Assembly (NCBI GenBank): GCA_945873925.1
Contig: CAMCES010000009.1
Coordinates: 1-57,719, forward strand
Origin: Bordetella parapertussis
GTDB lineage: Bacteria > Pseudomonadota > Gammaproteobacteria > Burkholderiales > Burkholderiaceae_C
DNA length: 57,719 nt
Direction: 5' to 3'
Position 1 is the first letter of the stretch. Each line of letters starts with the position of its first letter. Both the position numbers and the translations under genes were made by a program. Under the pieces are notes generated by a model. The model ran no database searches and was not told where the DNA came from. It saw only the letters and a program-made list of their open reading frames with translations. Of this stretch, positions 44,779 through 54,441 are shown one piece after another.

Positions 44779-45693
44779 TCAGTCGGTGGAGGGCAGGGGG
44801 GTATTTTGCACCCCACTGGCCACGTGCCCGGCGGGGACATGGCGGGCGGCTGACTCGATGTGCCCGGTCTGGTCATCAAAGAAAAAATCGGGTTCAAACT
44901 CTTTCAAAAACTCGCCCTTGGCCAAGCCGCCCAAGAACATCGCCTCGTCCACCTGGATCTTCCATTGCATGAGCGTGCGGATGGCGCGCTCATGGGCGGG
45001 TGCGCTGCGGGCGGTGACCAAGGCGGTGCGGATGCGAATCGCCGGGGTGCCCTCGACCTGCAAGCGGTGCAAGGCCTCGAGCAAGGGTTTGAAAGGCCCG
45101 GCTGACAGCGGTTGGCTGGCCTTGTCTTTTTCATGCTGCTGGAACGCGTTGAGGCCTTGCGACTGGAACACCCGCTCAGCTTCGTCGCTGAACAAAACCG
45201 CGTCGCCGTCAAAGGCGATGCGTACCTCGTGCGGATGCGCCTCGGATGCATGGGCCGAGTGCGGATAGACCTGGGCGGCGGGCACACCCGCGTCCAGCGC
45301 GGCCCGCACATCGCTCAGGTGGGCCGACAAAAACAAATTCGCATTCAAGGGCTTGAGGTAGCGCCAAGGCGGTTGGCCACGGGTGAACGAGCCGCGCTGG
45401 ATGTCCAAGCCGTAGTGCTGGGCAGAGCGAAACACCCGCATGCCACTCACCGGGTCGTTGCGCGACAAGATCACCACCTCGACCCTGGCATCGTTGGGCT
45501 GGTTGAAGGCGAGCAGTTTTTTCACCAATGAAAACGCCACGCCCGGTTTGGCCGGTTCTTCCAGGCGTTGCAACTGCAGGTCCATGTAGGCGCGGTCGTC
45601 GGCTTGCTCGAACACCTGGTTTTCTTGCTCGAAATCAAACAAGGCCCGCGAGGAGATCGCCACCACCAATTTGCCGTCCAAGGTGCTTGCCAT
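44779..45693 (-). CDS. Cytosolic 5'-nucleotidase (NT5C1-like family)
   Basis: 304 residues. It begins with KLVVAISSRALFDFEQEN, and has VVILSRNDPVSGMRVFRSAQ (about 74-93), VRIAFDGDAVLFSDEAERVF (about 158-177) and near the C-terminus EPDFFFDDQTGHIESAA. These match the bacterial/cytosolic 5'-nucleotidase family that dephosphorylates nucleoside monophosphates with haloacid-dehalogenase-like aspartates. It lacks a signal peptide. It starts nine bases after gspF, so it is probably co-transcribed, with no obvious functional link to secretion. Confidence 0.85.
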   Translation of the reverse strand: MASTLDGKLVVAISSRALFDFEQENQVFEQADDRAYMDLQLQRLEEPAKPGVAFSLVKKLLAFNQPNDARVEVVILSRNDPVSGMRVFRSAQHYGLDIQRGSFTRGQPPWRYLKPLNANLFLSAHLSDVRAALDAGVPAAQVYPHSAHASEAHPHEVRIAFDGDAVLFSDEAERVFQSQGLNAFQQHEKDKASQPLSAGPFKPLLEALHRLQVEGTPAIRIRTALVTARSAPAHERAIRTLMQWKIQVDEAMFLGGLAKGEFLKEFEPDFFFDDQTGHIESAARHVPAGHVASGVQNTPLPSTD

Positions 45694-45702
45694 CGGGTGC
45701 TT

Positions 45703-46920
45703 TCAGCTGACGAACTGGTTGAGTTGGATGATCGGCAGCATCACCGCCAGCACGATCAGCATGACCACCATGCCCATGACCACGATCAACAGCGGCTCGA
45801 GGAGGGTGGTGAGTTGCATCGCGCGGCGCTGGACTTCATTGCCCAGGTGGTCGGCCGCGTGTTGCAGCATTTGCGGCAGCTGCCCGGTTTGCTCGCCCAA
45901 GCGGGCAAACATCGCCAGCAAGCCGGGCAAGCGCTTGTTTTGGGCCAAGGCACTGGCCAAGGGCGCGCCTTCGCGGACCAACTCCAGCGCCTGCAAAGCG
46001 TGTTCGCGCAGCGCCATGTTGGTGAGTGTTTGCGCAGCGGTTTGCAAGGCCTTGAGCATCGGTACACCTGCGCCGACCAACAAGGCCAGGGTGCTGGCAA
46101 AACGGGCGGCGTTATAGCCCAGGCTCAAGCGGCCCAGCAGCGGCAAACGCAACCAAGCCGCGTCAAACTGTTGGCGAAACAAGGCTTGGCGCAAGGCCAG
46201 TCGCAGCAACACGGTGGCCACAGCCGCCACCAACAAGGCCCACAACCACAGCGCTTGCACCGCTTGGCTGATGGCCAACATGGCCACGGTCAACCAAGGC
46301 AGGCTGCGCTGGGTGCTGGTGAACACCTGGGCGACTTGCGGCACCACATAAGCCAATAAAAACAACACGATCAACAGTGCCACGGCACTCACGATCGCGG
46401 GGTACAAGGACGCTGCCAAGAGTTTGCTGCGCATGGTGTGCGCGGTTTCCATGTCATTGGCCAGTTGCAGCAACACCGCGCCCAAGCGACCGCTTTGCTC
46501 GCCCGAGCCAATCACCGCCACATACAAGCCATCGAACTCACGTGGGTGCATCGCCAAGGCTTGCGCCAGGGGTGCGCCCGCGTTCACCTCAGCCCGCAAC
46601 TGTGCCACCAGGTCGCGCTGGGCGGGCGTGGCGGCTTCTTCGCTGAGCGCGGTCAAACAACGCTCGAGCGGCAAACCGGCGGCCACCAGGCTGGCGAGTT
46701 GACGGGTCCAGACCACCAGGTCGGTGCGGCTAAACACCCTGGCTTGCCACAACACGATGTCGCCTGCGCGTTGTTTTGGCGCGGCCACCGCCTGCAAGCC
46801 TACGGGCAGCAGGCCTTGGGCCCGCAGTTGGTTGCGCGCGGCGCGTTCGCTGTCGGCCTCGATCACACCTTGCTCGGTACGGCCTTGCGGGTTCAGCGCT
46901 TCATAGGTGTAGGCAGGCAT
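45703..46920 (-). CDS. gspF: Type II secretion inner-membrane protein GspF
   Basis: 405 residues. It starts PAYTYEALNPQGRTEQGVIE, the standard GspF opening. Two GspF domains are seen, each with a FxRxLA-like stretch (TRQLASLVAAGLPLERCL about 73-90; ARFASTLALLVGAGVPMLKA about 277-296), and three membrane helices. It is the platform protein on which the ATPase GspE acts. It follows gspE by seven bases. Confidence 0.97.
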   Translation of the reverse strand: MPAYTYEALNPQGRTEQGVIEADSERAARNQLRAQGLLPVGLQAVAAPKQRAGDIVLWQARVFSRTDLVVWTRQLASLVAAGLPLERCLTALSEEAATPAQRDLVAQLRAEVNAGAPLAQALAMHPREFDGLYVAVIGSGEQSGRLGAVLLQLANDMETAHTMRSKLLAASLYPAIVSAVALLIVLFLLAYVVPQVAQVFTSTQRSLPWLTVAMLAISQAVQALWLWALLVAAVATVLLRLALRQALFRQQFDAAWLRLPLLGRLSLGYNAARFASTLALLVGAGVPMLKALQTAAQTLTNMALREHALQALELVREGAPLASALAQNKRLPGLLAMFARLGEQTGQLPQMLQHAADHLGNEVQRRAMQLTTLLEPLLIVVMGMVVMLIVLAVMLPIIQLNQFVS

Positions 46921-46927
46921 GGGGCGC

Positions 46928-48316
46928 TCAGTCGCGGGTCACCCGCACCAACTCTTCCAAGCTGGTCAGCCCGTTGTCCACCAGGCGTTGACCGTCCTCG
47001 CGCAACGAGCGCATGCCTTGGCGAACAGCTGCTTCGCGCAGATGCGCCTCGCTGGCTTTGTCATGCACCAAGGCCTTGAGTTGGTCGTTGGTGGTCAACA
47101 GCTCAAAGATGCCGGTACGGCCTTGGTAACCGGTTTGGCCACAAGCGGCACAGCCCGCGCCTTGGCAAGCGGTGCAGCGTTTACGCACCAAGCGTTGGGC
47201 CAAGACACCAAGCAAAGACGAGCTGAGCAAAAACGGCTCGACACCCATGTCGGTCAAGCGGGTGACTGCGCTCGCCGCGTCATTGGTGTGCAAGGTGGCC
47301 AGCACCAAGTGGCCGGTCAGCGAGGCTTGGATCGCGATTTGTGCGGTCTCAAAGTCGCGGATCTCGCCAATCATGATGATGTCCGGGTCTTGTCGCAAGA
47401 TCGCACGCAAGGCCTTGGCAAAGTCGAGCTCGATTTTCGGGTTGACCTGGGTCTGGCCGATGCCAGCCAGCTCGTATTCGATCGGGTCTTCCACCGTCAT
47501 GATGTTGAAGCGGGCCGAGTCGAGCTGCTGCAAAGCAGCGTACAGCGTGGTGGTTTTGCCCGAGCCGGTGGGGCCAGTGACCAGCACGATGCCATGGGGC
47601 TGCGCCAACAAATGGTTAAAGCCTGCCAAGGTCTCGCCTTGCATGCCCACCGCTTGCAGCGTGAGGCGGCTCTCGCTCTTGTCGAGCAAACGCAGCACCG
47701 CGCGTTCGCCGTGGGCACTGGGCAGGGTCGACACCCGCACGTCGATGGCGCGTTGACCCAAACGCAATGAAATGCGCCCATCTTGCGGCAAACGCTTTTC
47801 TGCGATGTCCAGGTCGGCCATGATCTTCAGCCGGGAAATCAAGGCGGCGTGTAACGCACGGTTGGGGCTGACCACCTCGCGCAGCGTGCCGTCGATGCGA
47901 AAACGCACGCTCGAGTGCCGCTCATAGGGCTCGATGTGGATGTCGCTGGCGCCATCGCGCGCGGCTTGCATCAGCAAAGCGTTGAGCATGCGGATGATCG
48001 GTGCGTCCGCCGAGGCTTCGAGCAGGTCTTCGACCGCAGGCAGGTCTTGCATCATGCGGGCCAAATCCGCTTCGCCTTCGACCTCGCTCATCACCAAGGC
48101 CGCACTCGACTCGGCCCCGGCATAGCTCTCGCTGATGCGCTGCATCAAGGTCTGGCTGTCGACATGGGCAAACCGGTTGACCGGGTGCATGCGCAACACC
48201 TCGCTCCAGGCACCGGCCGCAGGCGCAGCGGCATGCCAGAGCGTGAGGCTTTGGCCATCATCCTCCAGCAGCAGCTGATGGGCGCGGGCAAAAGCGTAGG
48301 GCAGAGGGTGGCGCAT
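46928..48316 (-). CDS. gspE: Type II secretion ATPase GspE
   Basis: 462 residues. Walker A is GPTGSGKTT (248-256), the Asp and His boxes surround GASDIHIEP (about 122) and TLHTNDAASA (about 341), and Walker B is IMIGEIRD near 314-321. A zinc-binding group of four cysteines is at Cys381, 384, 389 and 392. It powers pseudopilus assembly from the cytoplasm. The part before the N2 domain is short, so the N1 domain that binds GspL in longer GspE proteins is probably reduced. Confidence 0.97.
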   Translation of the reverse strand: MRHPLPYAFARAHQLLLEDDGQSLTLWHAAAPAAGAWSEVLRMHPVNRFAHVDSQTLMQRISESYAGAESSAALVMSEVEGEADLARMMQDLPAVEDLLEASADAPIIRMLNALLMQAARDGASDIHIEPYERHSSVRFRIDGTLREVVSPNRALHAALISRLKIMADLDIAEKRLPQDGRISLRLGQRAIDVRVSTLPSAHGERAVLRLLDKSESRLTLQAVGMQGETLAGFNHLLAQPHGIVLVTGPTGSGKTTTLYAALQQLDSARFNIMTVEDPIEYELAGIGQTQVNPKIELDFAKALRAILRQDPDIIMIGEIRDFETAQIAIQASLTGHLVLATLHTNDAASAVTRLTDMGVEPFLLSSSLLGVLAQRLVRKRCTACQGAGCAACGQTGYQGRTGIFELLTTNDQLKALVHDKASEAHLREAAVRQGMRSLREDGQRLVDNGLTSLEELVRVTRD

Positions 48317-48319
48317 GGT

Positions 48320-50368
48320 TTATTTGACCGGGGCAGCCACCGGGGCATCGGGCATGGCTGCAGCCGGTGGCAGGGGCGGCAACACCTGATCGTTGGGAAT
48401 CGGCAGCATCGGGGTTTCGGGTTTTTCAGCGTTTTGCTGCAGGCCTTGCATGTCTTGGTAACGCCCGCTGGTGAGCACCTCGGTGCTGGCGTCGTCGCGC
48501 ACCACCACCGGTCGCAAGAAAACCATCAGGTTGGTTTTGCTGCGGCTGCGGCTCTCGTTGCGAAACAAATTGCCAAAAAACGGCAAGTCACCCAAGCCTG
48601 GCACCTGCTGGCGGTTGTCGGTGTAGTTGTCCGAGAGCAGCCCGCCCAACACCACCACGCTGCCATCGGCCACCAAGATATTCGATTCGATCGAACGCTT
48701 GTTGGTGATCAGGCCGTCGGTGAGTTTTTTCGAGGTGTCCACGCTGGAGACTTCTTGGAAGATGGTGAGCTTGATGGTGCCGGTGTCGCTGATTTGCGGT
48801 TTGACTTTCAAGGTCAGGCCCACGTCTTTGCGCTCAACGGTTTGAAACGGGTTGACCGCGCCGTTGTTGGTGTTGTTGTTGGTGTATTGGCCAGTCACAA
48901 AAGGCACGTTTTGCCCAACCACGATCTTGGCCTCTTCATTGTCCAAAGTCAGCAAAGACGGGCGTGACAAGATATTGCTGCCGCCATTGGTTTGCAAAAA
49001 ATTGGCCAAGGAGGTCATCAGGTATTTGCCGTCGACTTGCCGAGCCGTACCGATGTTGATGCCTTGCGCCACGCCATTGAGGCTGGGCTTGCTGCTCAGG
49101 CTGAGCAAGTTGTTGGTGGCGAAATTCGTGCCCAGCAAACCGATGGTTTTGTTGCTGCTGCCCATCACGTTTTGCCATTGGATGCCAAATTGCGATTCTT
49201 TCGCTGAATCGACTTCCACGATCAGGCTTTCCACCAACACCTGGGCGCGGCGTTGGTCCAGCGAATCGATCACGGCGCGCAGTTGTCGGTACTGCGGCTC
49301 GGGCGCGGTGATGATCAGCGAGTTGGTGGCGGTGTCGGCCTGGATTTGACCGCCGGTGGTGGGCAGGTTCGTGGCCGCAGCGCTGCCAGCGGCCATGCCA
49401 CCAGAGGCGGTGGCGCCGGGCGCACCCGCTGTGGCCAAACCGCCTGCGTTGGATGACAAGGCTGCCCGCAAGGTGTTGGCGAGTTTGGTGGCGTCGGCGT
49501 TTTTCAAATACACCACGTGAATGTTGCCGCTGGCCAGCTCACTCCCTGCGCGGTCGAGCTTGTCGATCAGGCCGCGCACCTGCGCTTGGCGCGCTGGGTT
49601 GGCCGAGCGCACGATGATCGCGTTGCTGCGCGGTTCGGCCAGGATGGTGGTTTTGTAGGCGTTCTCGCTGCTGCCGCCGGCGGCGGGTGCGGCACCGGCC
49701 GAACTGTTGCTCTCGACCAAGCGGTTGAGCAAATTGGCCAAGTCGCTAGCGATCGCATGCTTGAGCGGGATCACCTCGAGGTCGGTGGCCGTGGCCACGT
49801 CGAGTGAGGCGATGATCTTGCCCAAGCGCTGCAGGTTGTCGGCATAGTCGGTGATAACCAGCGCGTTGCTGCCTGGGTTGACATTGATCGTGTTGTTTGG
49901 GCTGATCAGCGGGCGCAGCACGGCCACCAGGTTGTTGGCGTTTTCATGGTTGAGCTTGAAGATTTGCGTCATCACCTGCGCGTTGTTGGGCGCACCCGTG
50001 GCAGCCACCACCGCGTTTTGCCCACCCTGGAGTTTGGCCTCGGCCTCGGGCACCACCTTGAACAGGCCCTGGGTTTCAATCACCGCGAAGCCCTGCAAAC
50101 GCAGCACCGCTAAAAACTGGTTCCAAGCCACCGCGGGTGCCACTGGCTTTTCGGTGCTCAGGGTGATCGTGCCTTTGACACGCGGGTCGACCACCAGGCT
50201 GCGGTTGGTCAAGCCTGCCAAGGTACGGGCCACAGCCTCAATCTCGGCGTTGACAAAGTTCAAGGTGATCGGTGCGCCCGAGCGGGTGTTTTGCGCCACC
50301 GCCCACGGCGCGCTCAGGCTGATCACAGCCGCCAGCAGCCAGACCAGTGTGTGTGCTCTGTTTAACAT
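48320..50368 (-). CDS. gspD: Type II secretion secretin GspD
   Basis: 682 residues with a signal peptide (cleavage near AVAQ at 26). N0 (about 32-105), N1, N2 and N3 domains are in series, with low-complexity Gly/Ala/Ser insertions in N2 and N3 (about 226-238 and 308-338). The secretin barrel domain (about 395-615) ends in VPGLGDLPFFGNLFRNE and LMVFLRPVVV. A proline-rich tail (about 650-682) finishes the protein. It forms the outer-membrane channel. Confidence 0.97.
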   Translation of the reverse strand: MLNRAHTLVWLLAAVISLSAPWAVAQNTRSGAPITLNFVNAEIEAVARTLAGLTNRSLVVDPRVKGTITLSTEKPVAPAVAWNQFLAVLRLQGFAVIETQGLFKVVPEAEAKLQGGQNAVVAATGAPNNAQVMTQIFKLNHENANNLVAVLRPLISPNNTINVNPGSNALVITDYADNLQRLGKIIASLDVATATDLEVIPLKHAIASDLANLLNRLVESNSSAGAAPAAGGSSENAYKTTILAEPRSNAIIVRSANPARQAQVRGLIDKLDRAGSELASGNIHVVYLKNADATKLANTLRAALSSNAGGLATAGAPGATASGGMAAGSAAATNLPTTGGQIQADTATNSLIITAPEPQYRQLRAVIDSLDQRRAQVLVESLIVEVDSAKESQFGIQWQNVMGSSNKTIGLLGTNFATNNLLSLSSKPSLNGVAQGINIGTARQVDGKYLMTSLANFLQTNGGSNILSRPSLLTLDNEEAKIVVGQNVPFVTGQYTNNNTNNGAVNPFQTVERKDVGLTLKVKPQISDTGTIKLTIFQEVSSVDTSKKLTDGLITNKRSIESNILVADGSVVVLGGLLSDNYTDNRQQVPGLGDLPFFGNLFRNESRSRSKTNLMVFLRPVVVRDDASTEVLTSGRYQDMQGLQQNAEKPETPMLPIPNDQVLPPLPPAAAMPDAPVAAPVK

Positions 50369-50369
50369 G

Positions 50370-51158
50370 TCATCCCCATTTCAATATGGTTGTGTTGCCA
50401 CTGCGCTGCCCCAGCACACCCAGCAAATTGCGCAATGCGCTGTCGTTTTCACTTTCCGATCGCGCCAATCCCTCAAACCGAAATCCTTGCGGCCCCCAAA
50501 CGCCCGTGCCATGCAACCGCAGTTTGCCCTGGGCAGTGCGCAGTTGCAGCATGGGCGCTTGACCGCCTTGCAGTTGCAAGGTGTAGCTGCCCAAGGGTTG
50601 CACGGTCGAGAGGGCCGAGGCCATGTCTTTGCACTCGAGTTCGGCCTGCCCGCTGAGCACGCCTTGTTGACCATGCCATGACCATTGCAACTGTTGCAAG
50701 CGCAAATGCATCTGTCCGCTCAAGCCCATGGTGTTCCAGGGCGCACCCAAGCCAGCCAGCCATTGTGACGGCCAAACACTGTGGGCAGATGTCAGACGCA
50801 AGTTGAAGCCGGACCAACTGGGCGCCCATGCCAGGCTGATTGGCTCTGGCGTGCTGCCTGCGACCTGCAGTTGCAAGACCATGCTGGCATCCCACTGTGG
50901 CGACAAGCGCCAGTGCAAACGCTGGGGCAAGGCCAGGGCATCACGCCCACCGGCACCGCTGGTCAATACCCATTGCGCGTTGCCACGCCAGAGCGTGCCT
51001 TGCGCGTCACGCAGTTGCACCCGACCGCGACTGACTGCATCCACAGCGTCTGCCAACCAGCGCGCGGGCGCAAACACCAGCAGGCCCAGCAGCACACCCA
51101 ACACCAAGCCCCAGCGCATGCCGCGTTGGCCAGGCTGGAGCAGGTCAGGCCGCTGCAT
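50370..51158 (-). CDS. gspN: Type II secretion protein GspN
   Basis: 262 residues. One N-terminal membrane helix (about 15-35) is followed by a periplasmic domain with LRDAQGTLWRGNAQW (about 50-64), the block that marks GspN. GspN is an auxiliary component present in a subset of type II systems. It ends one base before gspD begins and starts three bases after gspM. Confidence 0.85.
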   Translation of the reverse strand: MQRPDLLQPGQRGMRWGLVLGVLLGLLVFAPARWLADAVDAVSRGRVQLRDAQGTLWRGNAQWVLTSGAGGRDALALPQRLHWRLSPQWDASMVLQLQVAGSTPEPISLAWAPSWSGFNLRLTSAHSVWPSQWLAGLGAPWNTMGLSGQMHLRLQQLQWSWHGQQGVLSGQAELECKDMASALSTVQPLGSYTLQLQGGQAPMLQLRTAQGKLRLHGTGVWGPQGFRFEGLARSESENDSALRNLLGVLGQRSGNTTILKWG

Positions 51159-51161
51159 GTT

Positions 51162-51635
51162 TCAGGGCTGCGTTGGCAGGCCAAACACCAGCTGGCCTTC
51201 CCAAGCCTTGTCTTTTTGCTGCAACTGGGCCGATTGCACCCGGGCCTGGGCTTGGCTGCTGGACTGGCGCAACAAATCGGCCAAGGCGTTGGGCGACAAG
51301 CCCTTGAAGCCGACTTGAACCTGTGGGCCTTGGCGCTTGAATGTCAAGCCAGGGCCTGCAGCCTGGGTCAGTTGCTGCAACACCTGCGCTGCTTGTTCGG
51401 TGGAGACACGTGGCGCGTTTTGCAACATCAGCGCTTGTTGTTGCAGGCCCTGCATCTCGCTGCGCTGTTGCGCAAAACGCTCGCGCAGCGCGGGACTCGA
51501 TGACAGCACCTGCCAGGCTGGCGCGACCGCCCAGGTCCAGACCAGCCAGACCAAGGCCAACCCAGCCGCCCATTGGATCCCGGTTTGCTCGCGCGGGCTG
51601 CGCTGCGACAGCCACTGTTGCCAGGCTTTCATCAT
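51162..51635 (-). CDS. gspM: Type II secretion inner-membrane protein GspM
   Basis: 157 residues from the ATG that overlaps the gspL stop (ATGA); in-frame codons further upstream fall inside gspL. A membrane helix is at about 20-40, followed by a glutamine-rich coiled coil and a small ferredoxin-like domain with LTFKRQGPQVQVGFKGLSPN. GspM partners GspL in the inner-membrane platform. Confidence 0.87.
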   Translation of the reverse strand: MMKAWQQWLSQRSPREQTGIQWAAGLALVWLVWTWAVAPAWQVLSSSPALRERFAQQRSEMQGLQQQALMLQNAPRVSTEQAAQVLQQLTQAAGPGLTFKRQGPQVQVGFKGLSPNALADLLRQSSSQAQARVQSAQLQQKDKAWEGQLVFGLPTQP

Positions 51636-52813
51636 TGCTTGACCCCCAGGCTCAGGATCCCTTGTTGGCCCTCGCCGCGCCATTGGTAGCCCAGCGTGCC
51701 CCACGGCACTTGGGCCAGGCTTTGCTGGTCGGCCACAGTCAGCCCGGTCAAGCGAAGTTCGCCGGCGCGGTAGTCGAGCTTTTCAGGAACCGTGTTGCCT
51801 GGCCAATGGGCCGACAAGGCTTGCAGCATCGCCTCCAGGTCTTGCGTTTGGGGCAGGCCTGCGCCTGCTTGCAAGGCCTGTACCTCGCGGCGCATTTGCA
51901 CTGGGGCATCAACCACCACGCTGACCCTGGGAAAGCTGTTTTTGAGCATGCGCGTGAGCTCGGCTTGTTGCATCGCCAGCAGGCTTTGCTCTCGCCAGGC
52001 CCAGGCGTTGAGACCCAGGAGTTGCACCAGCAACAAGGCCAACAGGCCCCGTCTGGTGGACTGCCAAACCGGGCCATGCCAAAGTTCACGCCAGGTGTGT
52101 TGCAGCCACCGTTGGCCTCGTACCCGGTGGTTGTGTGCCCATTCGCCTTGGGCCAGGTCCCAGCCGGTTTGGCTGGCACGCAGCCAGCGTTGTTGGGCGC
52201 TTTGTATCTGGGGGTCTGCGGCACTCCAACGCAGTGCCTGTTCTGCCGTTGCAGGCTCGGCCCACACGTTGTCTGGCAAGTTGCCAGCCACACTGGCGGC
52301 CACCGTGGGCTGGGCCGGCAAGCGCCACACCGTCTCGCCTTGGCACAGCAGCACTTGCAAGCCACCGTTGTCATTGAGCAAATGCAGTTCAGACGGGAGG
52401 CGGGGTGACAGCTCGGGCACCAGGCGTTGCACCCGCACCCCAGCCGACTGCAAAGGGGCCAAGGCTTGGCGCAACCACGCTTTGGCGCAAACCGCGACAG
52501 TGACTGGCCCGCCTTGCCGCAGTGTGACCCCGGCGTCGGGTGCCAATACGCAATGCAGCTCCTTGGGGTCTTGCAGCAATTGTTCTTCCAGCAGGTTGGG
52601 CAGCAGCGCGGACAAACGAGAGCCAACCCCAGGCGGTAACCGGATGCGGTGCCAAGACAACACCTGCCAAGGCACCACCGCCACCACCTCGCCCGGGCTT
52701 GGGGGCAATTGAGCCGCAGCAGCTTGCCCGCTGCCAGACACGGCTTGACCGGTGGAACTGAGAATGAATTCAAAGTTCGTGATCGGCTGGGGAGACAAAC
52801 GAAGAATCAGCAT
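51632..52813 (-). CDS. gspL: Type II secretion inner-membrane protein GspL
   Basis: 393 residues. The cytoplasmic actin-like domain (about 1-235) contains VVAVVPWQVLSWHRIRLPPG. A membrane helix (about 255-273) leads to a short periplasmic domain ending in a ferredoxin-like fold. GspL recruits GspE to the membrane. It overlaps gspK by seven bases and gspM by four. Confidence 0.9.
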   Translation of the reverse strand: MLILRLSPQPITNFEFILSSTGQAVSGSGQAAAAQLPPSPGEVVAVVPWQVLSWHRIRLPPGVGSRLSALLPNLLEEQLLQDPKELHCVLAPDAGVTLRQGGPVTVAVCAKAWLRQALAPLQSAGVRVQRLVPELSPRLPSELHLLNDNGGLQVLLCQGETVWRLPAQPTVAASVAGNLPDNVWAEPATAEQALRWSAADPQIQSAQQRWLRASQTGWDLAQGEWAHNHRVRGQRWLQHTWRELWHGPVWQSTRRGLLALLLVQLLGLNAWAWREQSLLAMQQAELTRMLKNSFPRVSVVVDAPVQMRREVQALQAGAGLPQTQDLEAMLQALSAHWPGNTVPEKLDYRAGELRLTGLTVADQQSLAQVPWGTLGYQWRGEGQQGILSLGVKQ

Positions 52814-53793
52814 GGAAGCTCAATTGTAGAGAGGCACCCTGGTTCGCTGTGCAGGGCGCGGCGCTCGCGCCAAACCACTTTGGTTTGCAGCCCATCGCGA
52901 ACCATCAAACTGCGTTCGAGCACCGTGGTTTGGCTTTGCCGAATCTGCCCCACCACCTCAAAGTAGCGGCTGCCCAGGCTGTGGCGGCTGTCGCTCACGC
53001 TGGCGGCGTCTGCGCCCAAGCGGCTGCGCAGATCGGACAGGTTGTCCCAAGGCTGCTGGTTGCGCTCTTTCACCAGGGACTGGGCCCGGGAGATGTTCAG
53101 GCTGTGCACGCTGGCATAGAGCACCTCGGCGCTGGCGGTGTTGAGGTTCACGGTGCTGCCGTTGGGCAATATGGTCAGATGAGGAGCGAGTCGCGCCAGG
53201 CTGGCCGGGCTCACACCCAGCCAGGCCAACTGCTCCAGGTGTTGGGGCAGCAAAGGTGCCTGGGGCGCTGGGCTGACCTGGGCGGCGGCCTGCCAGGCAG
53301 CCGTCCAGGCCAGCAACTCCGCCATCGGCAGGCCCAGCACTTGGTAAAGCCGCTCCAGGCTTTGCATTTCAACCGTCTGCAATTGACCTTGCACCATCAA
53401 ATTACCCAGGTTCAAGCGCGACTGCATGTCGGTGATGCGGCCAGACAAGAACACCTGTTGAGCCAAGCCATCGGTGACCGTCAAGCTGCCGCCCGGTGCC
53501 GCCGCCAAAAAATCCGACAAACGCGCCTCGCGCAAGGGCGTGGCCCAAGGCTCGGCCAGGTGATCAGCGCTGCCGGTGCGGCTATCTTCACGCAGCACCA
53601 GGCGCGCCCAGTCGTTGGCCCCGGCCAGCAGCCAGTGGGCTTGTTGCGCGTCTCGCTCGGCGCTCTCGACAGCCAAGGTGCGCCATTGTTGCCAAAGCGC
53701 TGCCGAGGCGAGCACCGCCACCAAGGCCATGGTGAGCAAGGCCATCAACAAGGCCGCACCTTGTGTGCTGTGCAATGGCCGCAGCTGTCTCAT
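52807..53793 (-). CDS. gspK: Type II secretion minor pseudopilin GspK
   Basis: 328 residues from the ATG overlapping the gspJ stop; a much longer open frame upstream is antisense-like noise inside gspJ. The prepilin leader is short, with the cut expected in QGAALLMALL (about 11-20), where GspK proteins lack the usual glutamate at position 5. The large lumenal domain includes NLNTASAEVL (about 240), the helix-hairpin-helix-like part. GspK caps the tip of the pseudopilus with I and J. Confidence 0.93.
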   Translation of the reverse strand: MRQLRPLHSTQGAALLMALLTMALVAVLASAALWQQWRTLAVESAERDAQQAHWLLAGANDWARLVLREDSRTGSADHLAEPWATPLREARLSDFLAAAPGGSLTVTDGLAQQVFLSGRITDMQSRLNLGNLMVQGQLQTVEMQSLERLYQVLGLPMAELLAWTAAWQAAAQVSPAPQAPLLPQHLEQLAWLGVSPASLARLAPHLTILPNGSTVNLNTASAEVLYASVHSLNISRAQSLVKERNQQPWDNLSDLRSRLGADAASVSDSRHSLGSRYFEVVGQIRQSQTTVLERSLMVRDGLQTKVVWRERRALHSEPGCLSTIELPC

Positions 53794-54440
53794 GATCGGC
53801 TGGGGTTGAAACTCGGCCGCACCCAGTCCAGGGTGACTGTGCCAGTGTCCACCGGTGGTCCCAGTTGCAACAGCAAGCGCACACCGTCGGGTGATTTCAG
53901 CGGAGCCGGGTTGCCACCGGCGCTGCTCATCGGGTTGGTCCAGGCGTTGTCCCGAAAGTAAAACAGCTGCCAACTTTGCGCGGCCATCAAGCGGGCTTCC
54001 TGGCGGCGCAAGGCAAGGCTGGGGTTTTGCCCCCATTGCTGGGCCAGCGACCAAGCCTGGTTCAGGCTGGCATGGTTGAACAAAGGCGGGGACTGCCAGC
54101 GCCACCAGTGACCCTCTCGCACAGTCCAGGCTGTCACTTGCATGCCACTGTCTTGGCCGCGTTCTTGGGGCGTGCCATGGCGGCGTAACACCCGCAACAC
54201 CTGTCCATCCCAGTCGATCGCGCTGTCATTGAGCATGCCAGGCATCGGGTGCAGGGCGTCCAAATCGGCACGCCATTGGGCCAGGCTGGTTTGCGCCAAG
54301 GCGACGGTGTCGATGCGCGACTGGGTTTGTTCACGGGTGCGCAACATGGTGTCCAAGCCACGCCAACTCAGCACACCCAGCACCGCCATCAAGGCCAGGG
54401 CGATCAACAATTCAACCAAGGTGAAGCCCTGTTGCCGCAT
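53790..54440 (-). CDS. gspJ: Type II secretion minor pseudopilin GspJ
   Basis: 216 residues. It begins MRQQGFTLVELLIALALMAV, a classic type IV prepilin leader with cleavage after Gly5 and Glu at mature position 5. The first 25 mature residues form the hydrophobic helix, followed by the larger globular GspJ domain. It begins one base after gspI ends and overlaps gspK by four bases. Confidence 0.95.
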   Translation of the reverse strand: MRQQGFTLVELLIALALMAVLGVLSWRGLDTMLRTREQTQSRIDTVALAQTSLAQWRADLDALHPMPGMLNDSAIDWDGQVLRVLRRHGTPQERGQDSGMQVTAWTVREGHWWRWQSPPLFNHASLNQAWSLAQQWGQNPSLALRRQEARLMAAQSWQLFYFRDNAWTNPMSSAGGNPAPLKSPDGVRLLLQLGPPVDTGTVTLDWVRPSFNPSRS

Positions 54441-54441
54441 G

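Noticed and set aside
52807..54105. Longer gspK frame starting at 54105
   Set aside because: The first 104 codons overlap gspJ and lack a prepilin leader; MRQLRPLHSTQGAALL at 53793 is the genuine start.
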